30,481 nucleotides of DNA, from the NCBI GenBank assembly GCA_030844565.1, contig JAUUNK010000039.1:1-30481 (forward strand). Direction: 5' to 3'. Every line of letters begins with the position of its first letter. The stretch's first letter is position 1. Shown in pieces: positions 16,318 through 24,775 of the stretch. The translations under genes and the position numbers were made by a program. This DNA comes from Bacteroides ovatus. Lineage in GTDB: Bacteria; Bacteroidota; Bacteroidia; Bacteroidales; Bacteroidaceae. The notes beneath the pieces are model-generated. The model made no database searches. It saw only the letters and a program-made list of their open reading frames with translations, and had not been told where the DNA came from.

Positions 16318-17592
16318 ATGCAACCTTTAGCAGAACGACTCCGTCCGAAGACACTGGATGAATACATCGGTCAGAAACACTTGGTGGGACCAGGTGCAAT
16401 CTTGCGCAAGATGATTGACGCAGGACGTATCTCTTCGTTTATCCTCTGGGGACCTCCGGGAGTGGGGAAAACCACTTTGGCACAAATTATTGCAAATCGG
16501 CTGGACACACCTTTCTATACACTGAGTGCAGTGACATCCGGTGTAAAAGATGTGCGCGAAGTGATAGAACGCGCTAAAAGCAACCGTTTCTTTTCGCAAG
16601 CCAGCCCCATACTTTTTATCGACGAAATACACCGTTTCAGCAAATCGCAACAGGACTCTCTCCTTGGAGCAGTGGAACACGGAACGGTAACACTGATAGG
16701 CGCCACTACCGAGAACCCTTCGTTCGAAGTCATCCGCCCGCTTCTCTCCCGCTGCCAACTGTATGTGCTGAAATCACTTGAGAAAGAAGACCTGCTGGAA
16801 CTGCTCCACCGTGCCATCACCACGGACGTGGTGTTGAAAGAGCGAAAAATAGAATTGAAAGAGACCAACGCCATGCTCCGCTTCTCAGGTGGAGATGCGC
16901 GTAAACTTCTGAATATACTGGAACTGGTGGTAGAATCAGAAACAGAAGAAACAGTAGTCATTACTGACGAGCTAGTCACCGAACGCCTGCAACAGAATCC
17001 TCTTGCCTACGATAAAGAAGGTGAAATGCACTATGACATCGTATCGGCTTTCATCAAATCCATTCGTGGAAGCGACCCGGATGGCGCTATTTACTGGCTG
17101 GCTCGCATGGTAGAAGGTGGAGAAGACCCGGCATTCATTGCCCGCCGTCTCGTCATCTCGGCTGCTGAAGACATCGGACTCGCCAATCCCAACGCCTTGT
17201 TGCTGGCAAATGCCTGCTTCGATGCTGTAATGAAGATAGGATGGCCCGAAGGAAGGATTCCGTTGGCAGAAACTACTGTGTATCTCGCTACAAGTCCCAA
17301 AAGTAATTCAGCCTACAATGCTATCAATGATGCTTTGGAACTGGTGCGTGAAACAGGCAATCTACCTGTCCCCCTACATCTACGCAATGCTCCTACCAAG
17401 CTGATGAAGCAACTGGGCTACGGAGAGAATTATAAGTATGCCCACAACTACGAAGGGCACTTTGTGAAGCAACAATTCCTGCCCGACGAAGTGAAAGACA
17501 GACGCATCTGGCAACCCCAAAACAACCCGGCAGAACAAAAACATGCCGAACGGATGAACCAATTGTGGGGAGAAAGGTTTAAGAAGAGTTGA
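16318..17592 (+). CDS. rarA: Replication-associated recombination protein RarA (MgsA), AAA+ ATPase
   Basis: A 424-residue clamp-loader-like AAA+ ATPase that acts at stalled replication forks in the cytoplasm. Walker A GPPGVGKT is at residues 45-52, Walker B LFIDEIHRF around D102/E103, sensor 1 GATTENPSF near 129-135, and the arginine finger near R145 (PLLSRC). The C-terminal part contains the tetramerisation segment of the MgsA/WRNIP1 family, including AEDIGLANPNAL and PLHLRNAPTKLMK, and ends with YAHNYEGHFVKQQFLP. The length is close to that of E. coli RarA (447). It starts 4 nt after the DUF5686 stop codon. Confidence 0.95.
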   Translation: MQPLAERLRPKTLDEYIGQKHLVGPGAILRKMIDAGRISSFILWGPPGVGKTTLAQIIANRLDTPFYTLSAVTSGVKDVREVIERAKSNRFFSQASPILFIDEIHRFSKSQQDSLLGAVEHGTVTLIGATTENPSFEVIRPLLSRCQLYVLKSLEKEDLLELLHRAITTDVVLKERKIELKETNAMLRFSGGDARKLLNILELVVESETEETVVITDELVTERLQQNPLAYDKEGEMHYDIVSAFIKSIRGSDPDGAIYWLARMVEGGEDPAFIARRLVISAAEDIGLANPNALLLANACFDAVMKIGWPEGRIPLAETTVYLATSPKSNSAYNAINDALELVRETGNLPVPLHLRNAPTKLMKQLGYGENYKYAHNYEGHFVKQQFLPDEVKDRRIWQPQNNPAEQKHAERMNQLWGERFKKS

Positions 17593-17680
17593 CCTCATAA
17601 AAAAGGATAAAAGAAACTCCCTAAAGAAGTAAACAGGTAAGCAGGTCTTGCCTGACGAATATAACTAAAAGAGTAGAATT

Positions 17681-18637
17681 ATGAAAATCGTAGTATTAGA
17701 CGGTTATACCGCCAATCCCGGCGACTTGTCGTGGGACGAATTAAAAGCACTCGGCGAGTGCAGCATTTATGACCGTACTGCTCCCGAAGAAGTGCTGGAA
17801 CGTGCTGCCGGGGCAGAAGCAATCCTGACAAATAAAGTCGTTATGCGTGCCGAACACATGGATGCGCTACCGGACCTGAAATATATCGGAGTGTTGGCTA
17901 CCGGATATAACGTAGTGGATACAGCCGCCGCTAAAGAACGGGGTATCGTAGTGACCAATATCCCGGCTTACAGCACCTCGTCAGTGGCTCAAATGGTATT
18001 TGCCCATATACTGAACATTACCCAACAAGTGGCACACTATACAGAAGAAGTGCGCCAAGGGCGCTGGACAAACAGTGCAGATTTCTGTTTCTGGGACACT
18101 CCGCTCATTGAATTAAAGGATAAGAAAATCGGTCTCGTCGGACTGGGACATACAGGTAACAGCACCGCTCGCCTGGCCATCGGATTTGGTATGCAGATAT
18201 ATGCTTATACTTCGAAATCCCCTTTCCAATTGCCACCCGAAATCAAAAAAATGGAGTTGGACGAACTGTTTACTGAATGTGACATCGTTAGCCTGCACTG
18301 CCCGCTCACAGAAGAGACACGTGGAATGGTGAACGCCCGTCGTCTGGAACTTATGAAACCCAGTGCTATCCTTATTAATACGGGAAGAGGTCCTCTTATC
18401 GTAGAGCAAGACTTGGCGGATGCCCTCAACAACGGCAAGATTTATGCTGCCGGAATGGACGTGCTCTCGGACGAACCTCCCCACGCAGACAATCCACTGC
18501 TGACAGCCAAGAATTGTTATATCACTCCCCACATTGCCTGGGCAACTACCGCTGCCCGCCAACGTCTGATGGGAATCATGCTAAACAACCTGAAAGCCTA
18601 CCTGAACGGTAAGCCGGAAAATGTAGTAAATAAATAA
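17681..18637 (+). CDS. D-2-hydroxyacid dehydrogenase (glycerate dehydrogenase-like)
   Basis: A 318-residue NAD(P)-dependent oxidoreductase of the D-isomer-specific 2-hydroxyacid dehydrogenase family. The Rossmann glycine motif GLGHTG is at 154-159. The catalytic Arg is R236 (INTGRG), the Glu is E265 (LSDEPP) and the His is H284 (TPHIAWAT). The residues after the second Rossmann strand read AYTSK, without the acidic residue that usually selects NAD, so cofactor use could be relaxed or favour NADP. The substrate is likely hydroxypyruvate/glycerate or a similar 2-oxoacid, but the sequence does not fix it. The 88-nt gap from rarA has a weak 8-bp hairpin (17634-17654) without a T-run, so co-transcription with rarA is possible. 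Confidence 0.88.
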   Translation: MKIVVLDGYTANPGDLSWDELKALGECSIYDRTAPEEVLERAAGAEAILTNKVVMRAEHMDALPDLKYIGVLATGYNVVDTAAAKERGIVVTNIPAYSTSSVAQMVFAHILNITQQVAHYTEEVRQGRWTNSADFCFWDTPLIELKDKKIGLVGLGHTGNSTARLAIGFGMQIYAYTSKSPFQLPPEIKKMELDELFTECDIVSLHCPLTEETRGMVNARRLELMKPSAILINTGRGPLIVEQDLADALNNGKIYAAGMDVLSDEPPHADNPLLTAKNCYITPHIAWATTAARQRLMGIMLNNLKAYLNGKPENVVNK

Positions 18638-18697
18638 TTGAACGAGTGAAAACTCGAAGAGTGCAAAAGGTGATAAACCGATGTGTACGTAAACTAC

Positions 18698-18725
18698 TGC
18701 CCGACCCGGTATTCCGAGTCGGGCA
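18698..18725. terminator. GC-rich hairpin downstream of the dehydrogenase gene
   Basis: TGCCCGACCCGG (18698-18709) pairs with CCGAGTCGGGCA (18714-18725) around a TATT loop, 12 bp with one mismatch. The T-run after it is poor, so it could be a terminator or a transcript-end stabiliser. Confidence 0.55.
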
Positions 18726-18804
18726 ATTCATTATATATAGGTTATACCCACATAAGCTTACGTAATCCTTGAAGAAAGAAATTTTAGTCCGGAAATAAAC
18801 TAAC

Positions 18805-18914
18805 TTAAGCCCGGGGGAGAAGTCAGGTAAGCCCTGGGGAAAAGTAAATTATCCCCAGGGGAGAAGCTACCTAACCCCTGGGATGAAATCGCTTCACCCC
18901 CGAGCATATTATAA
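18805..18914. repeat. Degenerate 22-bp tandem repeat array, about five units
   Basis: Five consecutive 22-nt units begin at 18805, 18827, 18849, 18871 and 18893. Each opens with a TTAA- or GTAA-like tetranucleotide, then a palindromic C-run/G-run core (CCCGGGGG, CCCTGGGG, CCCCAGGGG, CCCCTGGG, and the decayed CCCCCGAG), then a purine-rich GAGAAG-like tail. There are no unique spacers, so it is not a CRISPR array. Units 2 and 3 are mutually complementary: CCCTGGGGA (18832-18840) pairs with TCCCCAGGG (18852-18860), a 9-bp stem with an 11-nt loop. The array lies 27 nt after the cydB stop codon. Confidence 0.75.
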
Positions 18915-18941
18915 GTCAACAATGCCGGCTTATGAATTAAA

Positions 18942-20087
18942 TCAATAAGAGTGTCCCCCCTCTCCCATTTCTTTCTGAGAAATCTTTCTCTTATCGATGC
19001 TTCTCCACGCATAGAAAATATAGGCTATCACAATCGGAACGAAAAGAGAAACGTATGCCATCGTCTTCAGCGTAAAAGGACTGGAAGAACTATTAGCTAA
19101 AGTGAGAGAGCTTTGCAAATCTGCCGTAGAAGGATAATAAGCAGTATAATTATATCCAGCTATCAACATCAATGCCAGCACAGCAAGCACACTTCCAAAA
19201 CCTGTAAACCAGATTCCTTTGGTAAAAGTCCGGTTTAGTATAGTTTTAATAATCCCGAAGAGTACCAACACCACACCAAGCAGAAATATTGCCAACACCA
19301 CCGGCATGTCTACAAAGTTTATAAAGTATTTATAAGGCTGCATATAAATACTTCCCGTTTCCGGATCAACAGCATACCCGTCAGCCAATAACGTACGGAT
19401 GACAAAAGCAAGGAAGAAGACAAGGAACAGAATAGTGTTGCCTATCAATGCCTTCCGGCAACGATCGGTCAAGGGCTTATCGTCTATATTGTTGATAAAA
19501 TAAAGTGCACCCAGAATACGTGCCAGGCAGTAAACAGCCAGTCCGAGCATCACATTCCAAATATTAGCCAAGGCATCCAACCCATGCCATCCGTTTCCCC
19601 AACGACTAATGACAGGCATCACTGTATCCGTCATATTACCCTTGTCGATATAGAAAGACGAACCGGTGAAGAAAGTAGCCACTGCCGCTCCCAAAAGCAC
19701 GGGACCTACTACACCATTGATAATCAAAAATGTCTGATAGGTACGGATACCCAGCAGATTGCCCACTTTACCCTGAAACTCATAGCTAACGGCTTGCAGA
19801 ACAAAGCTGAACAGGATAATCATCCACAGCCAGTAGGCACCGCCGAAACTGGTACTATAGAACAAGGGAAAAGATGCAAAGAACGCCCCACCGAAAGTGA
19901 CCAGCGTGGTAAATGTGAATTCCCACTTGCGTCCCGTGGAATTAACCATCAGTTTGCGGTCGGCAGCGGACTTACCGACGCAGAACAGCAACGAATTGCC
20001 CCCCTGCACAAACATCATAAAAACCAGAATGGCTCCTAGCAGAGAAATCAGCAGCCACCAATATTGTTGAAGAAAACTATAATGCAT
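18942..20087 (-). CDS. cydB: Cytochrome bd ubiquinol/menaquinol oxidase subunit II
   Basis: A 381-residue inner-membrane protein with about eight to nine hydrophobic segments, matching CydB in length and layout (E. coli 379). It pairs with CydA to form the quinol:O2 oxidoreductase that gives Bacteroides its nanaerobic respiration and oxygen scavenging. Recognisable segments are an N-terminal helix followed by MFVQGGNSLLF, then FYSTSFGGAYWLWMIILFSF, and a late GYNYTAYYPS. It lies 5 nt downstream of cydA and is therefore translationally close-coupled. It ends MGEGGHSY and is followed by the 22-bp repeat array rather than by an ordinary T-tailed terminator. Confidence 0.95.
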   Translation of the reverse strand: MHYSFLQQYWWLLISLLGAILVFMMFVQGGNSLLFCVGKSAADRKLMVNSTGRKWEFTFTTLVTFGGAFFASFPLFYSTSFGGAYWLWMIILFSFVLQAVSYEFQGKVGNLLGIRTYQTFLIINGVVGPVLLGAAVATFFTGSSFYIDKGNMTDTVMPVISRWGNGWHGLDALANIWNVMLGLAVYCLARILGALYFINNIDDKPLTDRCRKALIGNTILFLVFFLAFVIRTLLADGYAVDPETGSIYMQPYKYFINFVDMPVVLAIFLLGVVLVLFGIIKTILNRTFTKGIWFTGFGSVLAVLALMLIAGYNYTAYYPSTADLQSSLTLANSSSSPFTLKTMAYVSLFVPIVIAYIFYAWRSIDKRKISQKEMGEGGHSY

Positions 20088-20092
20088 AATGA

Positions 20093-21667
20093 TTAAGAAT
20101 TAGGGTTTTGTAATGAGTCATCGCTATCCGGACCTTTTTTAATAGCACGAACCATGATGCCGATACCGGCTACAAGCATGACTGTAAACAATACAAGGAA
20201 CATAAAGAAGGTAGTCTGTACCGACCCTACGCCCAACTTAGAGATAGATACCGTAGTAGGAAGCATATCCCGAATGGCCCACGGCTGACGACCGCATTCG
20301 GCAACCACCCATCCAGCCTGTCCGGCAATATAGGCAAGAGGAATCGTAAGCAACGCTACCCAATGCATCCAACGCATTCGGGCAAGATCTTTCTTATATG
20401 CCAAGAAAAGAATGACGGCGAAAAACAGAATAAAATATCCTCCCAACACCACCATAATACGGAAAGCATAAAAGTTGAGAGGCACATCCGGTACGAGTTC
20501 GTTTACATCTTTAATATATCCGTAACCAAAATAGGGCATGTTTTCTTCGAGCGTCTTGTAAGCTACCTTCGCATCTTCTTCGTTGCCTGCTTTCTTTGCT
20601 GCACGATATGCAGCAAGAGCGCCGATAGCAGTTTTCCCACGCTCTATCTTCTCGGTAGCCGAGAGGGCGGTGGTTCCGTCTTTGAGTTGGTAGCCCCCTT
20701 CGATGAGGTCGGTGATGCCGGGCACAAAGGCGTTTGCATCCCGTTCGGCAAGATAAGAAAGGAAATCAGGAATAGCCAGACGGAACAAGAAAGCTTCCTT
20801 GCCATCGTCATAAGTCTTTTTAGCCGGGTTGAGGATACCCACGGCTACGAGACCGGCATTGGTTTTTCCTTCATATAGCCCTTCTACCGCTGCCAACTTC
20901 ATAGGCTGCGTCTGCGCCACGAGATAGCCAGATCCGTCGCCCGTCCACACGGAGAGTAAGGAAGATACCAACCCGACAATGGCTCCTATCTTGATGCTGG
21001 TAAGAGCGAACTTCCGATTGCGCTTCTTCAAAAGGAACCAGCAACTAATACCTACCACGAAAGCAGCTCCCAGCACCCAACCTGACAATACCGTATGGAA
21101 AAACTTGTTGACAGCTACCGGAGAAGTAGCTACCGCCAAGAAATTATCCATCTCATTGCGCATCGTATCAGGATTGAACTTCATCCCTACAGGATGCTGC
21201 ATCCAGGCATTTGCCACAAGAATCCACCAAGCGGAAAGTGTAGCTCCAAAGGCAGTCAGCCAAGTGGCGGTTAGATGAAATCCTTTGCTTACCTTCTCCC
21301 AACCGAAGAACATCACTGCCACGAATGTGGCTTCGAGGAAGAAAGCTAAGATTGCCTCAATAGCAAGCGGAGCACCGAAGATGTCGCCCACAAACCAAGA
21401 ATAGTTACTCCAATTGGTTCCGAACTCAAACTCAAGAATCAAGCCTGTAGCTATACCTACGGCAAAGTTGACCCCGAATAGCTTCATCCAGAACTTTGTG
21501 GTTCGCTTCCAGAATTCGTTACCCGTCTTGTAATACAAAGTCTCCATGATTCCCATCATCAACGCCAATCCCAGCGTCAGCGGAACAAATATCCAATGGT
21601 ACATGGCTGTCATCGCAAATTGGGCTCTCGACCAATCAATTAATGAAGTGTCAATACTTTCAATCAT
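20093..21667 (-). CDS. cydA: Cytochrome bd ubiquinol/menaquinol oxidase subunit I
   Basis: A 524-residue membrane protein carrying the haem sites of cytochrome bd. Likely ligands by comparison with E. coli are H24 (MYHWIF; haem b595/d), H191 (KFFHTVL) and M405 (FRIMVVLG; haem b558). E104 and E112 sit in the GAPLAIEAILAFFLEA stretch. The quinol-binding loop has QPMKLAAVEGLYE, with K257 and E262, and is followed by a variable stretch of about 120 residues before the next helix. The GRQPWAI segment is near the C-terminus. It is the middle gene of DUF4492-cydA-cydB: 34 nt after the small upstream gene and 5 nt before cydB. Confidence 0.96.
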   Translation of the reverse strand: MIESIDTSLIDWSRAQFAMTAMYHWIFVPLTLGLALMMGIMETLYYKTGNEFWKRTTKFWMKLFGVNFAVGIATGLILEFEFGTNWSNYSWFVGDIFGAPLAIEAILAFFLEATFVAVMFFGWEKVSKGFHLTATWLTAFGATLSAWWILVANAWMQHPVGMKFNPDTMRNEMDNFLAVATSPVAVNKFFHTVLSGWVLGAAFVVGISCWFLLKKRNRKFALTSIKIGAIVGLVSSLLSVWTGDGSGYLVAQTQPMKLAAVEGLYEGKTNAGLVAVGILNPAKKTYDDGKEAFLFRLAIPDFLSYLAERDANAFVPGITDLIEGGYQLKDGTTALSATEKIERGKTAIGALAAYRAAKKAGNEEDAKVAYKTLEENMPYFGYGYIKDVNELVPDVPLNFYAFRIMVVLGGYFILFFAVILFLAYKKDLARMRWMHWVALLTIPLAYIAGQAGWVVAECGRQPWAIRDMLPTTVSISKLGVGSVQTTFFMFLVLFTVMLVAGIGIMVRAIKKGPDSDDSLQNPNS

Positions 21668-21701
21668 ATTTATCTAGCTGTTAAAAGTTAAAAATCTGCA
21701 T

Positions 21702-21923
21702 CTATTCGGGATTTGCCCGGCGAATCAGTTCATTACTGACATACTCTCCCTTCTCCGCATCGGTGGAATGCCGACCCAAGAAATCAGGAAAGAAAAAAAG
21801 TTTGAGAACGAAAAACATGATGAATAGCTTCACGAGAATAATAAGCCACAGAGTGCGGCCCAATGTCATACTCTGGAATCCTTCGAGATAGAAGTTCCAT
21901 ATCTTAGAGAGTGTATTCTTCAT
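21702..21923 (-). CDS. DUF4492 small membrane protein, first gene of the cyd operon
   Basis: A 73-residue protein with one strong transmembrane segment (about residues 25-46, LWLIILVKLFIMFFVLKLFFF). It has a short N-terminal part with aromatic residues (WNFYLEGFQSM) and a polar C-terminal tail. The family DUF4492 is regularly found directly upstream of cydAB in Bacteroidetes. By position, size and topology it could be an accessory subunit like CydX of the E. coli oxidase or an assembly factor; that is inference, because no sequence similarity to CydX is apparent. It is first behind the consensus promoter at 21951-21980. Confidence 0.85.
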   Translation of the reverse strand: MKNTLSKIWNFYLEGFQSMTLGRTLWLIILVKLFIMFFVLKLFFFPDFLGRHSTDAEKGEYVSNELIRRANPE

Positions 21924-21950
21924 AAATCTATAGTCGGCTTGTACTGATTA

Positions 21951-21980
21951 CAAATATACATCTTTTATAAATATAACAAA
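21951..21980 (-). promoter_or_regulatory. Consensus promoter of the DUF4492-cydAB operon
   Basis: On the minus strand TTTG (plus-strand CAAA 21977-21980) is followed after 18 nt by TATATTTG (plus-strand CAAATATA 21951-21958). Both elements match the consensus, and the leader to the ATG is about 24 nt. Confidence 0.75.
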
Positions 21981-22087
21981 GCCTTTAGAGAAAATGTTGA
22001 AAGAAACAGGGCTTTTTTCCTCTCTTTTGCCTCCTATCGACAGAAAAAAAGCATTTAGCGGCGAAAATACCCGGTCTGTCTATCGTT

Positions 22088-22119
22088 TTTGTACCCTATA
22101 TAATAAGGTGGTAATTTTG
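22088..22119 (+). promoter_or_regulatory. Consensus promoter of the exporter operon
   Basis: TTTG at 22088-22091 and TAATTTTG at 22112-22119, 20 nt apart, match the Bacteroidales consensus. The start is expected near 22123, about 30 nt before the tolC-like ATG. It is divergent from the cyd promoter, with about 107 nt between their -33 boxes. Confidence 0.75.
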
Positions 22120-22153
22120 CCTTTGTCTTAATAACCAAATAGAACCGGAAAAT

Positions 22154-23518
22154 ATGATAAACGTAAGAAGATTGACAGTGATAACACTCTGCATGGCAGG
22201 TGTGTGGTGCAACAGCCCCTCGCTACAGGCGCAGGAACGTCCCACCGTGTGGAATTTGCAAACGTGTATCGACTATGCCTTGTCGGAAAACATCAGTATC
22301 CGTAAAAACCGTGTAAATGCAGAAAGCACACTGGTAGACGTAAAGACCGCCAAAGCGGCTTTGTTTCCTAACTTGTCGTTCTCCACCAGCCAAAATGTCG
22401 TGAACCGCCCCTATCAAGAATCAAGTAGCATCGTCAGCGGAACGGAGATTCTCAAAAGTAGCAACAAAACCAGCTACAACGGCAACTATGGGCTGAATGC
22501 TTCGTGGACCCTCTACAACGGGAAAAAACGTCTGAACACAATCAAGCAGGAACAACTCAACAACCGCGTGGCGGAACTGGATGTAGCCACTTCTGAAAAC
22601 GAAATTGAAGAGACTATCACTCAGGCTTATATTCAGATTCTCTATGCCACAGAAGCAGTAAAAGTCAACGAAAACACGCTGAAAGTATCTGAAGCACAAC
22701 GTGACCGTGGCAAAGAACTGTTTGCTGCCGGAAGCATTGCCAAGAGTGACCTTGCCCAATTGGAAGCTCAAGTAAGTTCGGACCGCTACCAACTTGTCAC
22801 ATCACAAGCCACACTGAGCGACTATAAACTACAGCTGAAACAACTTCTTGAATTGGACGGAGAAGAAGAAATGAACCTGGCTCTCCCCCTCTTGGACGAA
22901 ACAGAAGTAGTTTCTCCCCTCCCCACCAAGAAGGATGTCTACAGCGCTGCCCTTTCCCTTAGACCAGAAATTGAAGCGGGTAAATTGAATGTGGAATCTT
23001 CGGAACTGGGTATTAGCATTGCTAAATCTGGATACATGCCTACTCTTAGCCTGAGTGCAGGAATAGGAACTACCAACACAAGCGGGAGCGATTTTACCTT
23101 CGGCGAACAAGTGAAGAACGGCTGGAACAACTCCATCGGACTCTCTATTAGCGTACCTATCTTTAACAACCGACAAACAAAAAGCGCCATACAGAAAGCC
23201 AAACTGCAACGCCAACTTAGCCAACTCACCCTGTTGGACGAGCAAAAAGCTCTTTATAAAACTATTGAAAGCCTCTGGCTCGACGCTAATACGGCCCAAC
23301 AGCAATACGTCGCTGCCCAAGATAAACTTCATAGCACGCAGACCAGCTACGAACTCGTACAAGAACAGTTCAACCGGGGAATGAAAAACACTGTAGACCT
23401 GCTGACAGAAAAGAACAATCTGCTGCAAGCTCAACAAGAGCAACTACAGGCTAAATATATGGCAGTGCTCAACAGGCAATTGCTGAAATTCTATCAGGGA
23501 GAAAAGATTACTTTATAA
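22154..23518 (+). CDS. TolC family outer-membrane efflux protein
   Basis: A 454-residue outer-membrane channel. A signal peptide ends near residue 26 (PSLQAQ). Two OEP repeats make the alpha-helical tunnel and barrel: the first starts TCIDYALSENISIRKNRVNAES, the second at PEIEAGKLNVESSELGISIAKSGYMP. Long helices rich in Gln, Ala, Leu and Glu lie at about 135-225 and 340-440. It opens a row of closely spaced genes for an adaptor, an ABC ATPase and a permease, so it is the exit duct of a tripartite exporter. The next gene starts 27 nt later. The family is certain; the substrate is unknown. Confidence 0.93.
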   Translation: MINVRRLTVITLCMAGVWCNSPSLQAQERPTVWNLQTCIDYALSENISIRKNRVNAESTLVDVKTAKAALFPNLSFSTSQNVVNRPYQESSSIVSGTEILKSSNKTSYNGNYGLNASWTLYNGKKRLNTIKQEQLNNRVAELDVATSENEIEETITQAYIQILYATEAVKVNENTLKVSEAQRDRGKELFAAGSIAKSDLAQLEAQVSSDRYQLVTSQATLSDYKLQLKQLLELDGEEEMNLALPLLDETEVVSPLPTKKDVYSAALSLRPEIEAGKLNVESSELGISIAKSGYMPTLSLSAGIGTTNTSGSDFTFGEQVKNGWNNSIGLSISVPIFNNRQTKSAIQKAKLQRQLSQLTLLDEQKALYKTIESLWLDANTAQQQYVAAQDKLHSTQTSYELVQEQFNRGMKNTVDLLTEKNNLLQAQQEQLQAKYMAVLNRQLLKFYQGEKITL

Positions 23519-23545
23519 ATTCAGGAGAATAAAACAGAAATATAT

Positions 23546-24775
23546 ATGAAAACAAAAAAGATTATTCTTATTGCAGGAGCCGCCATTGTAGTGGTGGGAC
23601 TCGGAATATGGCTGTTTAGCGGTTCTTCCGCCAAGCATAAAATGACCTATGCCACAGCCAAAGTCAAAAGAGGAGATATTTCCAACTCTGTGACGGCTAC
23701 AGGCACTATTGAACCGGTAATAGAAGTGGAAGTCGGTACTCAAGTATCGGGCATCATCGACAAGATTTATGTAGACTATAATTCCGAAGTGAAGAAAGGT
23801 CAATTGATTGCGGAAATGGACCGGGTGACGTTGCAAAGTGAACTCGCCTCACAACAAGCTACCTATGACGGTGCAAAAGCCGAATATGAATATCAAAAGA
23901 AAAATTATGAGAGGAACAAGGGGCTCCACGAGAAAGCACTGATTAGCGACACCGACTATGAGCAGTCTCTTTATAATTATCAAAAAGCTAAAAGTTCGTA
24001 TGACAGCAGCCGTGCATCTCTGGCAAAAGCCGAACGAAACCTGTCATACGCCACCATCACCTCACCTATCGACGGAGTAGTTATCAGCCGGGATGTGGAA
24101 GCAGGACAGACTGTAGCGTCAGGGTTTGAAACACCTACTCTGTTCACCATAGCTGCCGACCTGACTCAAATGCAGGTAGTGGCGGATGTGGACGAAGCCG
24201 ATATAGGCGGAATAGAAGAAGGACAACGTGCCAGCTTCACGGTGGATGCTTATCCGAACGATGTATTCGAAGGAGTAGTCACCCAAATCCGACTGGGCGA
24301 TGCAAGCAGTAGTAGCAGCACAAGCGCCAGTAGCAGTACGGTAGTCACTTACGAAGTTGTAATCTCAGCTCCTAATCCGGAACAGAAACTGAAACCCCGC
24401 CTGACAGCCAATGTCACCATCTACATTTTAGACAAAAAGGGTGTGCTCTGCGTTCCCTCCAAAGCTTTACGCTTTACACCGGAAAAGATGCTAATAGGAA
24501 AAGATGACGTTATAAAAGACAGCGAAGCGACCCATAAAGTATGGACACGCGAAGGCACCACCTTCACGGCTCATCCGGTAGAAACAGGTATCAGCAATGG
24601 AATTTACACAGAGATTATCAGCGGAATTAGCGAAGGAACACCTGTAGTTACCGAAGCCACTATCGGACAAGCATCCGGAGAAAACGGAACAGGCGAGATG
24701 CAAACAAGTGGCGATCAAGAAAAGAATCCATTTATGCCGGGCCCTCCGGGAAAAAAGAAAGAAAGGGCTAAATGA
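23546..24775 (+). CDS. MacA-like periplasmic adaptor (membrane fusion protein)
   Basis: A 409-residue adaptor that links the inner-membrane ABC permease to the TolC-like duct. An N-terminal membrane anchor is at about 6-24. Next come the first lipoyl half (GTIEPVIEVEVGTQVSG and IDKIYVDYNSEVKKGQ), a helical hairpin of about 70 residues (95-165), the second lipoyl half (ITSPIDGVVISRDVEAGQTV) and beta-barrel/membrane-proximal domains. A serine-rich run lies at residues 252-265 in the barrel domain, not usual in MacA. The C-terminus is a basic, Pro/Gly-rich tail (PFMPGPPGKKKERAK). Its stop overlaps the ATG of the ATPase gene (ATGA at 24772-24775), a sign of coupled translation. Confidence 0.92.
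   Translation: MKTKKIILIAGAAIVVVGLGIWLFSGSSAKHKMTYATAKVKRGDISNSVTATGTIEPVIEVEVGTQVSGIIDKIYVDYNSEVKKGQLIAEMDRVTLQSELASQQATYDGAKAEYEYQKKNYERNKGLHEKALISDTDYEQSLYNYQKAKSSYDSSRASLAKAERNLSYATITSPIDGVVISRDVEAGQTVASGFETPTLFTIAADLTQMQVVADVDEADIGGIEEGQRASFTVDAYPNDVFEGVVTQIRLGDASSSSSTSASSSTVVTYEVVISAPNPEQKLKPRLTANVTIYILDKKGVLCVPSKALRFTPEKMLIGKDDVIKDSEATHKVWTREGTTFTAHPVETGISNGIYTEIISGISEGTPVVTEATIGQASGENGTGEMQTSGDQEKNPFMPGPPGKKKERAK

Larger units (their letters stand above)
18638..18941. other. Intergenic region between convergent dehydrogenase and cydB genes
   Basis: A 304-nt region without a supported gene. It holds a small GAAA-tetraloop hairpin right after the dehydrogenase (CGAGT 18643-18647 with ACTCG 18652-18656), a long GC-rich hairpin at 18698-18725, and a degenerate 22-bp tandem array at 18805-18914. 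Confidence 0.7.

Noticed and set aside
17634..17654. Hairpin between rarA and the dehydrogenase gene as a terminator
   Set aside because: The stem is 8 bp with a wobble and no T-run follows, so termination is not supported.
18805..18914. Regular repeats that might be read as a CRISPR array
   Set aside because: The period is 22 nt with no unique spacers, the units are palindromic and degenerate, and there are no cas genes nearby.
18800..19012. A 70-codon minus-strand frame across the 22-bp array and the cydB end
   Set aside because: It overlaps cydB in another frame, its product is low in family features, and it owes its length to the GC-rich repeats.
22829..23443. A 204-codon minus-strand frame inside the TolC gene
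   Set aside because: It is a shadow of the TolC family gene with no promoter and no recognisable protein features.
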